Part shown: positions 6,775 to 8,475 of the stretch, one piece after another
Layout: every line of letters starts with the position of its first letter
How positions within the stretch are numbered: position 1 is the stretch's first letter
Assembly (NCBI RefSeq): GCF_048269545.1
Contig: NZ_JBLXIJ010000017.1
Span: forward strand, 1-8,475
Reading direction: 5' to 3'
Source: Halpernia sp048269545
Lineage (GTDB): Bacteria > Bacteroidota > Bacteroidia > Flavobacteriales > Weeksellaceae
Length of the DNA stretch: 8,475 nt
Program-made: the position numbers and the translations under genes
The notes under the pieces: generated by a model
Seen by the model: the letters and a program-made list of their open reading frames with translations, nothing else
Told to the model about the DNA's origin: nothing
Database searches by the model: none

Positions 6775-7335
6775 TTAATCTCCACCAATCATTTTAGAAG
6801 TAATTCCTTTTTTATTTGAAAATTCTGCGATAATAATACCTACCAAATGCAAAAGAATAAAAATTGGAAACCAGTAAATTCCCCATTTATGAACGGCTTC
6901 AATTTGCTCTTGGTAAGTAGAGAACAACTCTTTTTCAATACAAACACCTGTGAATGCAGAGATAAAAACAAAAAGGTAAAAATATACATAAGTAAAACCC
7001 TGTAATCGTTCTTTTAGAGGCTGATTGCTTTTGAAAGGATTAGGAAAGCGAATACCTTTTACAAGCATATAAATAATCCGTGCTAAAAATGCAAAAATCA
7101 TTATGTGAGCAAAAAGTTCGTGCCATTGCCACATAGGTTCTCTAATTGTCTTTGCAATGTCTGTCATTTGTTCTTTTGGAATTGCTGATGTTTTACTTTC
7201 AATAACAGCTACAATGTTATTTTTATTCATCCAATACATTCTCAAAAAACCTGTAATGAATAAAATAGGCATTGCAATTGCCATTATCCAATGTAATAGC
7301 CTGTGAAATAGGGAAAATTTTTGTTGTGTGTCCAT
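6775..7335 (-). CDS. b561-like di-haem cytochrome b, four-helix membrane protein
   Basis: This 186-residue integral membrane protein matches the prokaryotic cytochrome b561 / Ni,Fe-hydrogenase b-type subunit fold. Four hydrophobic helices lie at about residues 15-33, 73-92, 114-132 and 152-171. Histidines sit where haem ligands are expected: H11 and H15 at helix 1 (RLLHW), H72 and H77 at helix 2 (WHELFAH), H149 and H163 around helix 4 (VHKWG...LLH). Family members pass electrons between quinols or periplasmic donors and a partner. I chose the ATG at 7335-7333; reading five codons further upstream would need a TTG start and would overlap the repressor gene. It lies 4 nt after the tetR stop and 42 nt before the channel gene, so it belongs to the operon. 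A cytochrome is not a standard part of an RND exporter; its partner and substrate are unknown. Confidence 0.85.
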   Translation of the reverse strand: MDTQQKFSLFHRLLHWIMAIAMPILFITGFLRMYWMNKNNIVAVIESKTSAIPKEQMTDIAKTIREPMWQWHELFAHIMIFAFLARIIYMLVKGIRFPNPFKSNQPLKERLQGFTYVYFYLFVFISAFTGVCIEKELFSTYQEQIEAVHKWGIYWFPIFILLHLVGIIIAEFSNKKGITSKMIGGD

Positions 7336-7339
7336 ATAT

Positions 7340-7927
7340 CTATTTTTCAATCATTTTTAATATTCCGTCTAAAACAGTTTTCCCGTCCTTAACAAGATTT
7401 GATTTATGTCCCGATAATTTCCATTTCAGTACGGTCATCCTCATTCCGCCAATAATTATGGTTGTTAGGGTAGAAGCTCCAATCAATTTATTGTATTGCC
7501 CTTTTTCTTGACCTTTTGTTATGTTTGCTTTCACATATTCCTGCATCATATCCATAATTTCAGCTACTTTATTACTCAAACTTTCATCAAAATGGAAAAT
7601 GCTTTCTGCAAAAATGACACTCACAATCGCAGGTTTGTTTGTAAAAGTTTGTAGCTGAGAATTAAAAATCGATCTTAATTCATCAGCAGTCGTGTCAGTG
7701 GGTTTAAAAGAAATAGACTGAATACGGTTTTTCATTTCCGTTTTGAAATATTCTAATAAACTCAATAATATTTCATTTTTACTTTTAAAATGTCGGTACA
7801 ATGCAGGTTCTGATAAGCCAATGTCTTCAGCTAAAGTTTTAATTGTCAAATTCTGAATACCATATTTTGAAATACGGTTGGTAGCCGCTTCCATTATCTC
7901 AATTTGCCTATCTGTAAATTCTTGCAT
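7340..7927 (-). CDS. TetR/AcrR-family transcriptional regulator, first gene of the efflux operon
   Basis: This 195-residue protein is a one-component DNA-binding repressor of the TetR family. The N-terminal domain (about residues 5-55) has the family layout, with the helix-turn-helix at about residues 27-48 and the hallmark segment ending in PALYRHFKSKNEIL. The remaining 140 residues are helical and variable, as expected of a ligand-binding and dimerisation domain, so the inducer cannot be predicted. Length is typical. The ATG start lies about 35 nt downstream of a predicted promoter, with an imperfect dyad at the presumed transcription start. The gene is first in a co-directional run, and its stop is 4 nt before the next ATG. 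The likely role, inferred, is autorepression of the whole efflux operon, relieved by a pump substrate. Family assignment is firm; the target is inferred. Confidence 0.95.
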   Translation of the reverse strand: MQEFTDRQIEIMEAATNRISKYGIQNLTIKTLAEDIGLSEPALYRHFKSKNEILLSLLEYFKTEMKNRIQSISFKPTDTTADELRSIFNSQLQTFTNKPAIVSVIFAESIFHFDESLSNKVAEIMDMMQEYVKANITKGQEKGQYNKLIGASTLTTIIIGGMRMTVLKWKLSGHKSNLVKDGKTVLDGILKMIEK

Positions 7928-7950
7928 ACTTGTCTAATTTGTTTTTTATA

Positions 7951-7968
7951 TTAGTTAGTATTCACTCA
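7951..7968. promoter_or_regulatory. Candidate TetR operator dyad at the transcription start
   Basis: The 18-bp segment has arms TTAGTTA (7951-7957) and TCACTCA (7962-7968) around a 4-nt centre. Five of the seven arm positions are complementary. It lies directly downstream of the -7 box and spans the presumed start site, where a bound repressor would block initiation. Size and position suit a TetR dimer, but the symmetry is imperfect and such dyads arise by chance in AT-rich DNA. Confidence 0.4.
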
Positions 7969-8000
7969 CAAAAGTAAAAACTAATTTTTGCTTGGGCAAA
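7969..8000 (-). promoter_or_regulatory. Predicted Bacteroidota-type promoter of the efflux operon
   Basis: On the minus strand the -33 box TTTG (8000-7997) is followed by a 20-nt spacer and TACTTTTG (7976-7969). The latter fits TAnnTTTG exactly, the consensus -7 element of the Bacteroidota primary sigma factor. Transcription would start at about 7963-7966, leaving a leader of about 36-39 nt before the tetR ATG. No Shine-Dalgarno sequence is seen in that leader, as is usual in this phylum. No equally good match was seen in the other gaps of the operon, which supports one main transcript. Confidence 0.75.
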
Positions 8001-8055
8001 TAAAATTCAAAGAAAGTTTTGATTTATTGATTACACATTCAGAGTGTAGGCAAAA

Positions 8056-8120
8056 AAGTGGCTCTTTGGGTTTTGTGAAGCGTTGGCTTGTGTGTCGGGA
8101 CAATACCAAATGTGCCACTT
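8056..8120. repeat. Hairpin with T-T mismatch bulge and 23-nt loop, right copy
   Basis: A 7-bp outer stem (AAGTGGC 8056-8062 with GCCACTT 8114-8120) is followed by TCT opposite TGT (8063-8065, 8111-8113), an 11-nt inner arm (8066-8076 with 8100-8110; 9 of 11 paired) and a 23-nt loop (8077-8099) containing GCGTTGGCTTGTGTG. Layout and loop match the hairpin at 674-736 in the same orientation, while the stems differ. It lies upstream of the tetR promoter, so it cannot be a terminator for the operon. Confidence 0.6.
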
Positions 8121-8191
8121 GTGTGGTGGCAATAAAATTGAATTAAAAAAAGTGCGGTGGAAAAAATAAAAAATACAGAAGGGTCGGAAAT
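8118..8191 (+). repeat. Right copy of the flank-shared motifs
   Basis: CTTGTGTGGTGGC (8118-8130) and CAGAAGGGTCGGAAAT (8176-8191) repeat the pair at 598-640 in the same order and orientation. The first motif overlaps the right arm of the hairpin at 8056-8120. A-rich sequence fills the space between the motifs. Confidence 0.45.
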
Positions 8192-8273
8192 GAGTGTTAG
8201 CTTACTCGTTGTAAAAATGGTTTGCTCTCTGTTTAAGTTTTGCTCATCTGTTCAATGTTCGGAGTGTCGTCCT

Positions 8274-8288
8274 ACCATTGGCTATAAC
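8274..8288. repeat. Right terminal inverted repeat of the operon-bearing segment
   Basis: ACCATTGGCTATAAC is the near-exact complement (14 of 15) of 521-535. It leads directly into the stem element at 8282-8405, as expected for an R'' box plus adjoining cassette-specific bases. Confidence 0.75.
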
Positions 8289-8405
8289 GGTTCGGGTATT
8301 GCCGAAGGCGGGGATTTTTAGCACAGAAGTTTAATCGAAGAACGAAAGTTGAACCTTGCACAAATGCCCAATCGAAGCCGTTCAGCCCCGCTTTTGGCAA
8401 TACCT
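8282..8405 (+). repeat. attC-like stem-loop element, long form, right end missing
   Basis: It opens CTATAAC (8282-8288) and GGTTC, then has 20 consecutive stem pairs (8294-8313 with 8386-8405) including three G-T wobbles (G8294-T8405, G8304-T8395, G8307-T8392). The 72-nt loop contains the core 8321-8390, which aligns with 434-502 and includes AATCGAAG, AAAGTT and GAAGCCGTTCAGCCCCG. After the stem the sequence runs TCTTTACTTTAC, with no GTT box, so the right terminus is lost, mutated or replaced. The fold and the core similarity are visible; attC identity is inference. Confidence 0.6.
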
Positions 8406-8475
8406 TCTTTACTTTACTTCTATAAAATTAATACCTTTAAATAAACAAGACAGAGGTGAACTAGAAATACCTTTA

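Larger units (their letters stand above)
7928..8475. other. Right non-coding flank
   Basis: No gene is recognisable. From the operon outward the region holds the operator-like dyad and promoter (7951-8000), the hairpin 8056-8120, the flank-shared motifs (to 8191), an unremarkable stretch (8192-8273), the terminal repeat and stem element (8274-8405), then 70 bp of AT-rich sequence. In that tail AATACCTTTA occurs twice (8430-8439 and 8466-8475); the window ends before its meaning can be judged. Confidence 0.75.

Noticed and set aside
521..8288. Ordinary transposon with terminal inverted repeats
   Set aside because: There is no transposase inside, no target-site duplication flanks the 15-bp repeats, and the repeats continue directly into stem elements. 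The cassette-type explanation fits better, though it is unproven.
8430..8475. AATACCTTTA repeated 36 nt apart as the start of a CRISPR array
   Set aside because: Only two 10-bp AT-rich copies are visible, the window ends there, and no cas gene is present; the repeat is also much shorter than CRISPR repeats.

Overview
The window looks like chromosomal or accessory DNA of a member of the Bacteroidota. It is AT-rich, the start codons lack obvious Shine-Dalgarno sequences, the leading gene has a textbook Bacteroidota promoter (TTTG, 20-nt spacer, TACTTTTG), and the DUF2141 protein family is common in that phylum. The class or genus cannot be fixed from the sequence.

Positions 749-7927 hold one compact six-gene operon, all on the minus strand. 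In transcription order it encodes a TetR-type repressor, a b561-like di-haem membrane cytochrome, a TolC-like outer-membrane channel, a periplasmic adaptor (membrane fusion protein), an RND inner-membrane pump and a small secreted DUF2141 protein. Gaps between genes are 4, 42, 25, 12 and 1 nt. The channel, adaptor and pump form a complete tripartite proton-driven exporter. The repressor probably controls the whole unit from a dyad at its own start site. The cytochrome and the DUF2141 protein are unusual partners whose role is unknown.

The flanks, 1-748 and 7928-8475, hold no convincing genes but are full of ordered structure. Three stem-loop elements (69-143, 395-527, 8282-8405) share a frame: AACGGTT, then a stem of about 19-20 bp whose sequence differs in every copy, a loop, the returning arm and, in the first two, a terminal GTT. 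The two longer ones also share a core of about 70 nt. The segment between each successive pair of elements begins and ends with its own matched inverted termini (GTT...AAC). This is the relationship expected in an integron cassette array, where the first bases of a cassette are complementary to the R'' box of that same cassette's attC. Read that way, the window holds a minimal cassette of about 100 bp, a gene-less cassette of about 380 bp built around a perfect 60-bp palindrome, and a giant cassette of about 7.9 kb carrying the efflux operon in reverse orientation. No integrase is present in the window, the boxes are not fully canonical, and the last element lacks its right terminus, so the integron reading is a hypothesis.

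A second pair of hairpins (674-736 and 8056-8120), with the same layout but different stem sequences, brackets the operon inside the first set.
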